From positions 296,511 through 360,510 of the forward strand of contig WNYE01000042.1 of NCBI GenBank assembly GCA_021396245.1: DNA of 64,000 bases, read 5' to 3'. This DNA comes from Sporothrix humicola (lineage: Eukaryota; Ascomycota; Sordariomycetes; Ophiostomatales; Ophiostomataceae). The position numbers and the translations under genes were made by a program. Of the stretch, positions 1 through 9,443 are shown piece by piece; position 1 is the stretch's first letter, and each line of letters begins with the position of its first letter. The notes below the pieces were generated by a model that searched no databases, had not been told where the DNA came from, and worked only from the letters and a program-made list of their open reading frames with translations.

Positions 1-641
1 TGGAACATGGACCACTGCACCAAACGAGGACTCGAAATTGAAGAGAAAAAAATAGACATTAAAAAAGAGTAAGTCTCAAATCCTCCCCAACCCGAAGCTA
101 AAGCCGGTGTGTCGCCCATAGCTCCTTCCTTGACCGTCCCGCCGTGGCCATCCAGCGCGTGCCTTCCGAAACTGTCGAGAGCATGGTCGCTCCTTCCGCC
201 TCCGGACATCTTTGCAACGTCCTTCCAAATCTGCTCAACAAGACGCGTTCGCCCCTTTGATTTTCCAAAAGGAAGAAGATTCCCAGAATTTTCTTGTTTT
301 GATTTTTCTCACGGCCCAGAGTTCTCTCTCCTCCTCCCCTCTCTCCTTTCCCTCCCAACAAACTCTTGTTCGTCGCTCGTTTTTGTTTTTGAACGTTCAT
401 CATCTTGCAATTTGGCTTTTCTTTTTGTTTCGCCGAGTTCATTTGCTTCTGTATTTATTGTATCTTTTCTTCGTCTTCGTTGTCATCAATTGTCGTTTTT
501 GACCTGCGCATTGTTGCCATCTTGAGCCTCAAATACTCGTCCAATCCAAACCGGTAAGTCACAGGGGCTGGTGATGCTTGGACATGATCGTGCGTGGTGT
601 CTTGCATCTTATTTTGATCACTAACACTAGACAAAGCTCTA
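1..641 (+). other. 5' flank and leader of the Mei2-like gene
   Basis: No protein gene is recognisable here. Positions about 285-480 are strongly pyrimidine-rich on the plus strand, the composition found just upstream of most genes in this window, so this is probably the promoter-to-leader region of the Mei2-like gene. A GTAAGT donor at 554 and a CTAAC branch-like site at 621 followed by AG at 635-636 suggest an intron of about 83 bp inside the 5' untranslated region, ending just before the ATG at 642. Confidence 0.5.
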
Positions 642-3640
642 ATGGCTTCTGGCTCTTCGAGCATGGCGCATCTACGCGACCATCATCTTGGCCAGCCGTC
701 CCCGGGCTCTTTGTCTGCCAGCGCTGCCGAGACTGGGACCATCACTGGTACACCGAACCGCCGGATTGCGTTCTCCCCGAACGCCAGCTCGGCCAAGTCT
801 GCTTCCAAGCTCATGCAGACTCCTGATCGCGATGATGCCCTGGTGTTTTCTCCTACTCACAGCAGCGGTGGCTTCCGGGCCGCCATATCTGCTGACAAGG
901 ATCCCTTTTTGACCCCCGCGTCCAAGGCAAAGATGAAGGCCAACCAGCCGCTGTCTGCTTCTGCGGCTAGCTTCCGCCCGTTCTATGATAGCCTTTCTTC
1001 GGACGACTCCGGTGAAACCCAGTCCCAGGCCGCCGATGCACAGGAAAAGCAGCTCTCGCTCCCAGGCCACGTTTCCCCTATCCTGAGCACCGACAGCAAG
1101 CTGTCGCGCTGCCTCGAGTTCTCGTGCTCAAATCAGCCTAGAGCTTCCGAGATTGACGACTTCATCGGAGTATGTCTTTTGCTTTACTTAATTTCCTCCC
1201 TCAAGTCCTTGACCACCCACTCTAGCTCTCCATATATTCACTGGAACTGACTTCTTCCTTTTCTTATTATTTCAGAGACTGGCATCTCTTACCAGACCCG
1301 GCCTTGGACACAAGATGGTTTACAACCGAGGCTCGAAGGTCTATGTTCATTATAACAACATCCGTGATGCAGTTATTTGCCATCGTAACATTCATCTTTG
1401 TGGTCCTGGCTGGTCGGCGGCCTACCTGTCTCCTTCCGAATTCATGCAGGTAAGCTTTGACGATCGCTTCCTACCTATTTACCATGACTGCTTCACATTT
1501 ATTCTAACATATTTACGTTTTAGCTTGTTGCTCCGGGTGACATGTTTGCTGCCGCCAATGAGGGACAACTGGACATGCTTGCTGTCCTTCTCCACAATGC
1601 TCCCATGGACCTTTCGCAGGTTGAGCCCCATGTCCTGAAGCTGCTCCAGGCAGAGGGCGACCTCTTTGCCTTCCATAAAGACCCTCGGTCGGAGGATGGT
1701 GCTCTCAAGGCCATCATTGAATATGCTGACTGTGGGCTTGCTATGAATATCGCCTCTAAATTGAACGGAGTCATTTTCGACGTAAGTTCAAGACTGTTGT
1801 CAACACATTGCCATATGAGAGCCTAGCTTGCAGCTTCATACTAAGTACACATTGGAATCAATAGGGACTCCATATCCGGCTTACATTCTACCAGCCTGAT
1901 GGTCACACTGGGCGAGCAGCTCCTCCCAATGACGGTGTCACGACGCCCATGCCAACCCCTGGCCGGTTCCCCCCTCCGGACAACAATGGCCCTGGTTTCC
2001 AAGGCCAACAGGGCATGCAGCCCCAGAAGATGCCCATGCAGCACGGTCCCGGCTCCCTTGTTCCCGTTAGACACCAGCCGACTCCTCCGGCCGGGGGCAT
2101 CGGAGGACCGCCGCAGCAGCAGGTGGCCCTTGTTCCCATGGTGGTGCGCAACACGTTTGGCAATGGTGGCCCCATTATCCTGGATCCGTACAACGGCCCC
2201 GGCGTCGGCATAGGAGCCATGGGCACCTTGGGTCCGATGGGCCCAATGGGTGCAATGGGACCCATGGGAGGCATGCCAGGCATGGGCGCTATGGCAGGTA
2301 CTCCCATTGTCTTCCCTCCGGGAACACCCATGTCAACCATTGTTGGCCACCAGGGCTATGACAATGGGGGACAGAGACCCGGCGCCATGGGCCGCTATGG
2401 CAACCGCCGCGGCCCAATGCGCATGGATCGGTCGATGCAGTTTGGTCCCAACGGCCATCATAACCAAGTGGATGTCAAGCGTATCCGCGATGGTGTTGAT
2501 GTGCGGACGACGGTACGTTATGACAGTCCATTATCATATTCGTGTGAGTTTTGACCTAACCAAGCCTTAGATTATGCTCCGAAACATTCCCAATAAGGTC
2601 GACCAGCGGATGTTGAAGGCAATCATCGATGAGTCGAGCTGGGGCAAGTACGACTTCATGTATCTACGGATTGATTTCGCAAACGACTGCAAGTAAGTTT
2701 TTCTATCCCCGGATAACATCCATTTTATATTTTTCACACCGCTAACAAACACCCAAGTGTCGGATATGCGTTCATCAACTTTGCGGATGTAAGTCACCCT
2801 TTCTTTGGAGTTCATGTCCTGTTCGATTATATACTGACAAAAGCAGCCTCTCGATGTTATCGATGTATGTGAATGATGCCCAAATTCCCAAGTATTCTAG
2901 AGAATATGGCCGGGGCGGAGTTCCATCCTTTATTTTTCAATTTTTTTGTTAATTTGCTAACCAATGAACCAGTTCGCCAACGCGAGAGACAACCAACGCT
3001 GGTGAGTGAGAACATACTCCCCATTCTTTGAACTCTAAACCTGACTAACGGTAATATAGGAATTGCTTCCGGAGTGACAAAATCGCCGAGATCTCTTATG
3101 CCAGTAAGTAGTATTCTCCAGTGCCAATGTTGGTATCCAAAATGTATTTTAACAACATCCAGCAATCCAAGGCAGAGACTGTCTCGTGCAGAAATTCCGC
3201 AACAGCTCTGTGATGCTCGAGTCACCCCATTACCGGCCCAAGGTATGTTTCTCTTTTGAACTTATACGATGAAGCCAAAGTGCTTTCTAACCGTTCTACT
3301 GCAGCTCTACTATACTCTCACTGGCTCCAACCCCGAGCTTGCTGGTCGCGAGGAGGAATTTCCCGGACCTGATAACCCGTCGAAGATGAAGCGGAGCTGC
3401 GAGAACGCCGAGCATGTCGGTTAGTAACACACATCCGACTGGAAAACATTAATTCGCGAAATATCGTGTTTACTAACTGGATCGCGTGCAGGTCTCTTCA
3501 CGCCTCATCTGAGCCAGTATTATCGGGATGAGCAGCGTCGCCGTCGCTCTCAGTTCGACCGTGGCACCAGAATGGCGGCCCTTGAGGAGTTCGACTACGA
3601 CACCAATGTTCCCCAGCGCACGATGTACATACAGCACTGA
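642..3640 (+). CDS. Mei2-type RNA-binding protein (C-terminal RRM), 12 exons
   Basis: Predicted 731-aa protein. Exons: 642-1169, 1276-1449, 1524-1781, 1865-2512, 2571-2692, 2758-2788, 2847-2864, 2973-3001, 3060-3103, 3163-3242, 3305-3419 and 3492-3640; all junctions are GT/AG and keep frame. The N-terminal half is low-complexity, with a Gly/Met/Pro-rich stretch (MGPMGPMGAMGPMGG) in exon 4. Exons 5-11 encode the Mei2 C-terminal RRM: TTIMLRNIPNKV (the RNP2-like strand), SWGKYDFMYLRIDF, then VGYAFINFADPLDVIDF (RNP1-like), and a tail containing LYYTLTGSNPELAGREEEFP. Mei2 of fission yeast is an RNA-binding switch into meiosis. Filamentous ascomycete homologues are less well understood, so the family is clear but the role is inferred. 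The protein ends in TMYIQH. The RRM is cut by many introns, unlike the other genes here. Confidence 0.93.
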
Positions 3641-4594
3641 GTGACAACCGGGCATTCGGCGCCGTCATTATTGGCATCTTGCACCAATGTTATTTGGTCT
3701 TTTTGCTGATAATAGACAGCAAACGGTATCAGTATCATCATCTTGCAAGGCTATAGGTTCTGCTTTCGAATCTGTTTACTTTCAATGCGCTTGTCTTTTT
3801 GTCTGCTATTTTGTTTGTTCATTTGCTTTCCATTTGATGCGGCCATGTCAATGACCACCTAATACTATTTGTTCTGCAGAGGCATGGATGCGGATGTAAG
3901 CTTGTTCTGTCTAACGTATCTCAAGTGGGATGTGTTGGAAAACGAATTTGTGTATTTTCTTTGTATGCTGAGTGGAGAAAAGTTGCCTGATCCTCGCTGT
4001 TATTTTTTCCTTCCTCATTCTTCGTCATGTTTCATTTGATTTTTAATCTTCTGTTGTTTGTCACCTCGTCAACATTGTTTCGGCAATACATAGGGGCAAG
4101 TCAACAAGTTGCGTTGGAGAAGGCTATGTTAATTTCCATATACAAGTGTGTATGGAATAAGGAATATTGAGGTTTTCTCGAAACACATTTTGTGTTATAA
4201 TTCTTTTCTTTTGCTTTTACGTTGAGGGGGAACATATAAGATGACTGATACCGGCTGTTTGCCCCTATTTTCTTCTGTTTTCTATTGTCTGAATTTGTCT
4301 CCAGCTTCTCTCTTTGGAGTTGCAAGTAGGTAGTCAGTGTAGCAAATCAGTGATCAAAAACACACGCACGTTCCAGGGAAGTCAAGGTTCATGATAGCAG
4401 GAAAATGAATAAATGAAACTAAAATAGAAAATGCCAAACACCATATCGATTCATTATCAAAAAAAAAAAAAAAAAAAAAAAAAACGCTCAATTCCAAGAC
4501 ATTCGTTAATGTACTGCGGCACAGTTTCGCAAACTGAGGCATAGAATACACGGCTATTTACATTCATTATGGGTGTTATAGAGGGTGAATTCAC
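3641..4594. other. Convergent 3' intergenic region
   Basis: Lies between the stop codons of the Mei2-like gene (+) and the SLP1-like gene (-). It is T-rich on the plus strand and fits two 3' untranslated regions meeting. I see no coding segment. It contains a 26-base A homopolymer at 4459-4484. Confidence 0.6.
4459..4484 (+). repeat. Poly(A) homopolymer, 26 bases
   Basis: An uninterrupted run of 26 A residues, counted directly. It lies in the 3' region of the minus-strand SLP1-like gene and reads as T on that gene's strand. It is probably a simple-sequence tract. A retrocopy poly(A) tail is an alternative, but no coding remnant lies next to it. Confidence 0.95.
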
Positions 4595-7500
4595 TCAATC
4601 TGAGTTGTGTTCAGGGAGTGAAGGTAGGTGCTTGTGCTTGCGGCTTAAAGCTCCGGGGCCCTCAGCGGCAGCGACTGGGCCCGATAGGAAGGACGTCGTC
4701 ATGGACGATGCTGAAGATGGCAGGTTTTGTTCTGTGCCTTCTGCTTTTGTGGGCGTGACAGCAGTCGGCGTGAATAAACTAGAGCTGTCACCACCGCCAC
4801 CTCCACTGACAACACTTCCGCTTGTGTCTGGGAGCACAGTCGTGGCTTCTGACAGGATGGTCTCGTTGTCATCATCACGGTCTTCGCTGCTTTCTTCGGC
4901 GTCTTCTTCCAGCTGGTCGGCTGCTTCTTCAATGTCGCTCAGCCGGAGGGACGCAGGCGGTGTCAGTGGTTTTGGTGCAGCCAGCACTGGGCCCTGTCCC
5001 TTTTCGTTTCGGTGAACAACAACCTGTGGCTCCTGTTCATCGACATCCAGCAGGCTGTCCTGGCTCTCGTTAGACGGCATCGGGTCAGGAGACAGGGGCG
5101 ATCCGGGGGAGGCGGGCGACGTCGGTGTAGTGGGCGTCAGAGGCAGCACCTTGTTCTTGTTGATCGGAGCTGGGACTGCATGAACACCGCCATTTGTATT
5201 GGCTGGCACGGAGCCCTGTGCTCGCAGTCCGCTTGGCGGAGGCGGAGAACCGGCCGAATAGGTGGATAAGGGATAGCCCGAGGCATAGACGGAATAGGCT
5301 GCATAAGGGTTGCGGAAATTGTTACGAAGCGACCGCAGATTGGAGCGCAGGCCGACTGAAGACGAGGCCGAAGGGGGAGACGAGGGGGACGGCGACATGG
5401 CTGCGCCGGGCGGGATGTAGCCGGCGGCGGCAGCCATAGCAGCGGCTGTGGCCGCATTGACGTCCAGCGGCACAGACGCCGAGCCGCCAGACAGAAGGCC
5501 CCGCGAAAAGATGACCAGGGCGAGGCAGCACAGAAGAAGCACCGACTGCAAGATGGCCATGCGCTTCTGGAAAACGACCTCGTCGGCTAAAACGTTGAGA
5601 CGGTCGCTCAGTGCAACAGTCTCGCGCTGGTTCTGCTCGCGCTGGGTCTCGAGGGCAATGACCGTCGACTGCCAGATCTGGTCGTACTGCTGGCGCATGT
5701 TGCGCAGTTCTGAGAGGACAGTGTTGTTTAGTGTGTCTAGGAAAGAATCGACGCGCGAGATCTGCTTGCGCTCCATCTTGCGGAGCGCTTCTTGCAGGAA
5801 ACGCGACTGGTCCTCAATATACTGTAGCGACAGGGACGTGTTGGACTCGAGCAGCTGCAGGCGCTTCGTGACGGACTTGAAGAAGCTCTCCTGGACAATC
5901 GGCGGCGGCGGAGGTGATGGTGCGCCTCCTGCTGTCGCTCCGTTATTGTTATTGTTATTAGTGCCAGAAGAGCTCGAGCCAGTGGCACCAGGGTTGGAAC
6001 CCGAGCCGCCAGTTGATCCAGACGGGCTGCCGCCAGACTGTGCCGAGCTTCCAGAGCCACCGCCTGCTCCACCGGACGACGCTCTGTTCTTAGAATGCGA
6101 CGTCTGTACGGTGGTCGTGGGCGGTGCTTGCTGGTTTCCCTGTGTACCAGGAGCGGCGGCTACTTTAGCAGCAGATCCAGACTTTTTCTTAGCTTGTGCT
6201 GCTGCTGCGGCTGCGGCTTCTTGTTCTGCGGCTTTAGCTGCAGTAGCAGACGGGTTCGCAGGCGAGTCGGAGGCCTGAGAGGGTTTGGACGCATCGGATG
6301 ACGACGATGCGTTGGAAGAAGTAGATGAGGAGGAGGAATTAGAAGCAGATTTGGCTGGAGTGTCTTTGCCAGCGCTCTGCGAGTTTGAGGGTGTGGATGT
6401 GTTTTCTGGAGGGTGAGAGGAAGACGAACCTGAAGATGGGAAGGCCTTTGAAGAGGCCTTGCTATCTTCCGCTTTTGTTTCTGCCGCCGCCGAGCCGTGG
6501 CTTTGTGACGGCTTCGACTCTAAAGAGCCATCGGCATTCGCAATAGAGCCATTTTTATAGCCCTCAGGAGCTGCTGTAGGCAAGCAGACATTGTCTGCAA
6601 TGAACAGCCGCAAGTACACCGCAATCGGATTCCACGGAGTATACCCGGCTGGGTCACATGGAACAGCATCGGCCACAACCTTGGTGGCATCCTCGTCATC
6701 GACGGGCTTCTCATCGGACGCTGATATCGTTTGAGGTTCGGCTTGCTCTTCCTGCTGCTGATATTGCTGCTCGGCTTGTTGCTGGCCGTATTGTTGCTGC
6801 TGATGCTGCTCGTATTGCTCTTCATGCTCAAAGTCTTCGTCATCTTCGGCATCACGGCCGTTCTCGCTGTCGAGCCACGAGTCCAGCATACGCGTTCCGT
6901 GCACACGCAGCAGAGAAATTGGGCAGTAGTACTCGCTGCCGTAGTGCGTCAAAAAGTCGATGCGAATGTACTTGGCCCAGATCTGCGGGTGCTCGATCAG
7001 GAACGGCTGGATATCCCGCGAGTTGCGTGCCTCGTACTCGCCCAGCGCCCGCCAGCGGTCGGCCTTGACGGGGTAGCGGTCGCTGACGCTGACGCGGAAC
7101 CGCCGCACCATGCTCGAGAAGAACTCGAAATTGGCCAGCACCACCGTGTCCACCAGGATATCGTCGCTGAGCTCGACAATGACGTGCTTGTCGCGGGTGC
7201 GGCACTCGAGCAGCATGTACGAGTCCTTGTTCTCGACCAGGATCGCCTTGGCGTTCTTGACGCCCTTGTTGGCCTTGAGCACCGTGGCTCCGGCGTCAAA
7301 CGACGCAAACGAGAAGCGCTCTTTGCCCGTCTTGCCCGCATCCTTACTGCGGTAGTACTGCGTGGCGCCGTCTGCGTAGACCACGGCCTCCTCTTGGCCT
7401 CCCGGGCCACCGCCAGAGGCCGTACTACTGCCGTCTGCGACAGACTTATCTTGCCGGTTGCCGTCGCCATATTGGCCAGGAACCTGGGCGGATGCAGAGC

Positions 7501-8290
7501 CGGCCATCTCAGACACTTTCTCGTTGAGCACATCAAAGTCGAGTGCAATCTCGCCGTCGTCGCCAATGCTATCAATGTTGATATCACCGCCAGCACCTCC
7601 TGCATTCTGCCCTGCATGGTGCTGCTGCTGTTGCTGCCGGCGTCGAGCCTGCAGTTCGGCTGGATCTTGTCCGGCCTTTTTCAGTTGGAGAACCTTCCAC
7701 TCCTCAAAGGACATGAACGACCCTGTGGCCAGGTCTTCTGGGTTCTCGTCGTCCTCTTTGGCTTCTCCTTCTTGTGTGTTTTCTGTATTTGCAGCCGCCG
7801 CCGCCGCCGTTTCGGCTGGTGCTGCCTCGCTGCTTGCTTCTGCCGTTACAGACGTTGCATTCGCACTCGACCAGCTTGTCCGCAGGCACTGCTGTGGTAA
7901 CGTGTGTGTGATGTAGTTTATTGTTTTCGACTGGCATGTATCGGTGTCGAAAGAGATCGTTATCGGCGCTGTCGGGGTTGTCGTCGTTTGTGAAGAAGAG
8001 GTCGAGGAAGATTGTGTCATCGTGACGGAGATAGATATGGTAGATGACGATATTGACGCCGAGGAAGAAGAGTTTATGGAAGAAGCAACTGCTGTAGCTG
8101 CATCTGAGGCCACAGAAGCTGCTGTTGCCGCCCCCGTGGTCGCCGTATCGGGGACAGCCGTCGTGACCACCGATGGATGTGTTTGCGAAGTATCTGTCGC
8201 CTCTGCCGGCACCGGCTGCCCGAACCCAAGCAGGCCCACGGCAGCCGCCGACACATAGAGCATAAAGCCCCGCGGCATCTTTGCGGTCAT
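4595..8290 (-). CDS. SLP1-like SUN-domain protein of the ER
   Basis: A single exon encoding 1231 aa. The N-terminus (MTAKMPRGFMLYVSAAAVGLLGFG) looks like a signal peptide. A Ser/Thr-rich luminal region follows. The SUN-like domain is at about residues 327-467: VIVELSDDILVDTVVLANFE, FRVSVSDRYP, WRALGEYEA, IWAKYIRIDFLTHYGSEYYC and ISLLRVHGTRM. After a long Ser/Ala/Gln/Gly-rich linker comes a coiled coil (about 800-905), then one membrane segment (about 908-930, MAILQSVLLLCCLALVIFS) and a disordered acidic C-terminal tail. This order matches fungal SLP1/Opt-type SUN proteins. In budding yeast Slp1 works with Emp65 in the ER to protect newly made soluble proteins from degradation. The fungal version here is much longer than yeast Slp1 through low-complexity insertions. 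Family assignment is firm; the role is transferred from yeast. Confidence 0.9.
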   Translation of the reverse strand: MTAKMPRGFMLYVSAAAVGLLGFGQPVPAEATDTSQTHPSVVTTAVPDTATTGAATAASVASDAATAVASSINSSSSASISSSTISISVTMTQSSSTSSSQTTTTPTAPITISFDTDTCQSKTINYITHTLPQQCLRTSWSSANATSVTAEASSEAAPAETAAAAAANTENTQEGEAKEDDENPEDLATGSFMSFEEWKVLQLKKAGQDPAELQARRRQQQQQHHAGQNAGGAGGDINIDSIGDDGEIALDFDVLNEKVSEMAGSASAQVPGQYGDGNRQDKSVADGSSTASGGGPGGQEEAVVYADGATQYYRSKDAGKTGKERFSFASFDAGATVLKANKGVKNAKAILVENKDSYMLLECRTRDKHVIVELSDDILVDTVVLANFEFFSSMVRRFRVSVSDRYPVKADRWRALGEYEARNSRDIQPFLIEHPQIWAKYIRIDFLTHYGSEYYCPISLLRVHGTRMLDSWLDSENGRDAEDDEDFEHEEQYEQHQQQQYGQQQAEQQYQQQEEQAEPQTISASDEKPVDDEDATKVVADAVPCDPAGYTPWNPIAVYLRLFIADNVCLPTAAPEGYKNGSIANADGSLESKPSQSHGSAAAETKAEDSKASSKAFPSSGSSSSHPPENTSTPSNSQSAGKDTPAKSASNSSSSSTSSNASSSSDASKPSQASDSPANPSATAAKAAEQEAAAAAAAQAKKKSGSAAKVAAAPGTQGNQQAPPTTTVQTSHSKNRASSGGAGGGSGSSAQSGGSPSGSTGGSGSNPGATGSSSSGTNNNNNNGATAGGAPSPPPPPIVQESFFKSVTKRLQLLESNTSLSLQYIEDQSRFLQEALRKMERKQISRVDSFLDTLNNTVLSELRNMRQQYDQIWQSTVIALETQREQNQRETVALSDRLNVLADEVVFQKRMAILQSVLLLCCLALVIFSRGLLSGGSASVPLDVNAATAAAMAAAAGYIPPGAAMSPSPSSPPSASSSVGLRSNLRSLRNNFRNPYAAYSVYASGYPLSTYSAGSPPPPSGLRAQGSVPANTNGGVHAVPAPINKNKVLPLTPTTPTSPASPGSPLSPDPMPSNESQDSLLDVDEQEPQVVVHRNEKGQGPVLAAPKPLTPPASLRLSDIEEAADQLEEDAEESSEDRDDDNETILSEATTVLPDTSGSVVSGGGGGDSSSLFTPTAVTPTKAEGTEQNLPSSASSMTTSFLSGPVAAAEGPGALSRKHKHLPSLPEHNSD

Positions 8291-9443
8291 GCCTCCCCTC
8301 TCTGTCTGTCTTTGTGTTGTGTCGTGGGATGTTACAATCTGCGAGAAAGTCGGTGTCGTCGATTATCCATGACTCGGCGCAAAGGCGGCCAGAAGGTGTT
8401 GCATGGTAGGAGACTGCAGGCGATATTCGTTTGTGAGGACGGGCTGACAGGTGTTGCGCTGCGTTTCTGAGTCGCCAATTCGGTCTGGAGTGGTTGTCGT
8501 GACGTGTGGTTGCGTGATTGTCGTTGTACATCGAGCTGTCAACGATCGTTAGAAACGGAAACAGAAGACAAAGAACGGTCCAAGATTGGCCACAGGGGTC
8601 TCGAAAGTGGCTAGGGACTGTGGAGATAGCCAGCCATCCCTCTTCTGGTGTGGTTTTTTAGTGGCGGTCGCTCTTTCCCGCTATTTTGGGTCGTTGACAA
8701 GCTAGCCGCTTCGGGGCCGATATCGAAGGTAGAAGGACCTGGCCCTATTCTGGAACCAGAGCGGACCGTGCTGGAAAAATAGGGAGACAGGGCTGGTTGG
8801 CATTACTTAACCGCCTACGGGTGCCCTAGTTTAGCAGACGGCTCCCTTGCTCCTTCCTATTTCTTAGCGCCCTGTCACTTTCTTTAGTTTAGCCAAGCGT
8901 TGCGAATCGAGGTTGCCAATTTTAAGCAACTGCGACCCACTGAGAAAAAACATGGCAGACGGAATGCAATATTTGGGGCAATATTCGTGCTGTATTATGT
9001 TCAAATTGATTTGATTTTAAGGTCATGCAGACTCTCTAATTCTAAGATACTGCAATGGCACGGCCGGGTTATGACTGCTTTAAGAAAAAGACACCTTGCT
9101 AGGCTTGCATATGGCGCACAGGGCGCAGATGGAACGCGAAACATGAGACAAAAAGAACAAAAGGGAGAAGAAAGAAGTGTGGAGGAAAGAAAATACAAAA
9201 ATAAATAGCCAAGAAAGAGAACCAAACAAACAAACAGATATGATAGATGGCAGAAACAAATGACGACACAACGCAACCCAGGATGCTGTGCTCCTCCAAA
9301 ATGTATGCCCATTGCCACGCTGGATAGGCAAATGAGAGACCGTAAACTCCAGAAATGCCAAGAAGTAAAGAAGAAAATAAAGAAGAAACAGATACGTCAA
9401 AAAAGATATGAATATGATTAGATGAAAAGGAGGAAGGACTGGC
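8291..9443. other. Intergenic region: SLP1-like promoter and CLC 3' region
   Basis: The SLP1-like gene starts at 8290 and reads left, and the CLC gene ends at 9444 and also reads left. About 8291-8900 should hold the SLP1-like promoter. About 9100-9443 is purine-rich on the plus strand and fits the CLC 3' untranslated region. I see no convincing coding segment on either strand. Confidence 0.5.

Noticed and set aside
6731..7900. 389-codon plus-strand open frame opposite the SLP1-like gene
   Set aside because: Leu/Val-rich translation is the reverse of Gln/Asp/Glu-rich codons; no family features.
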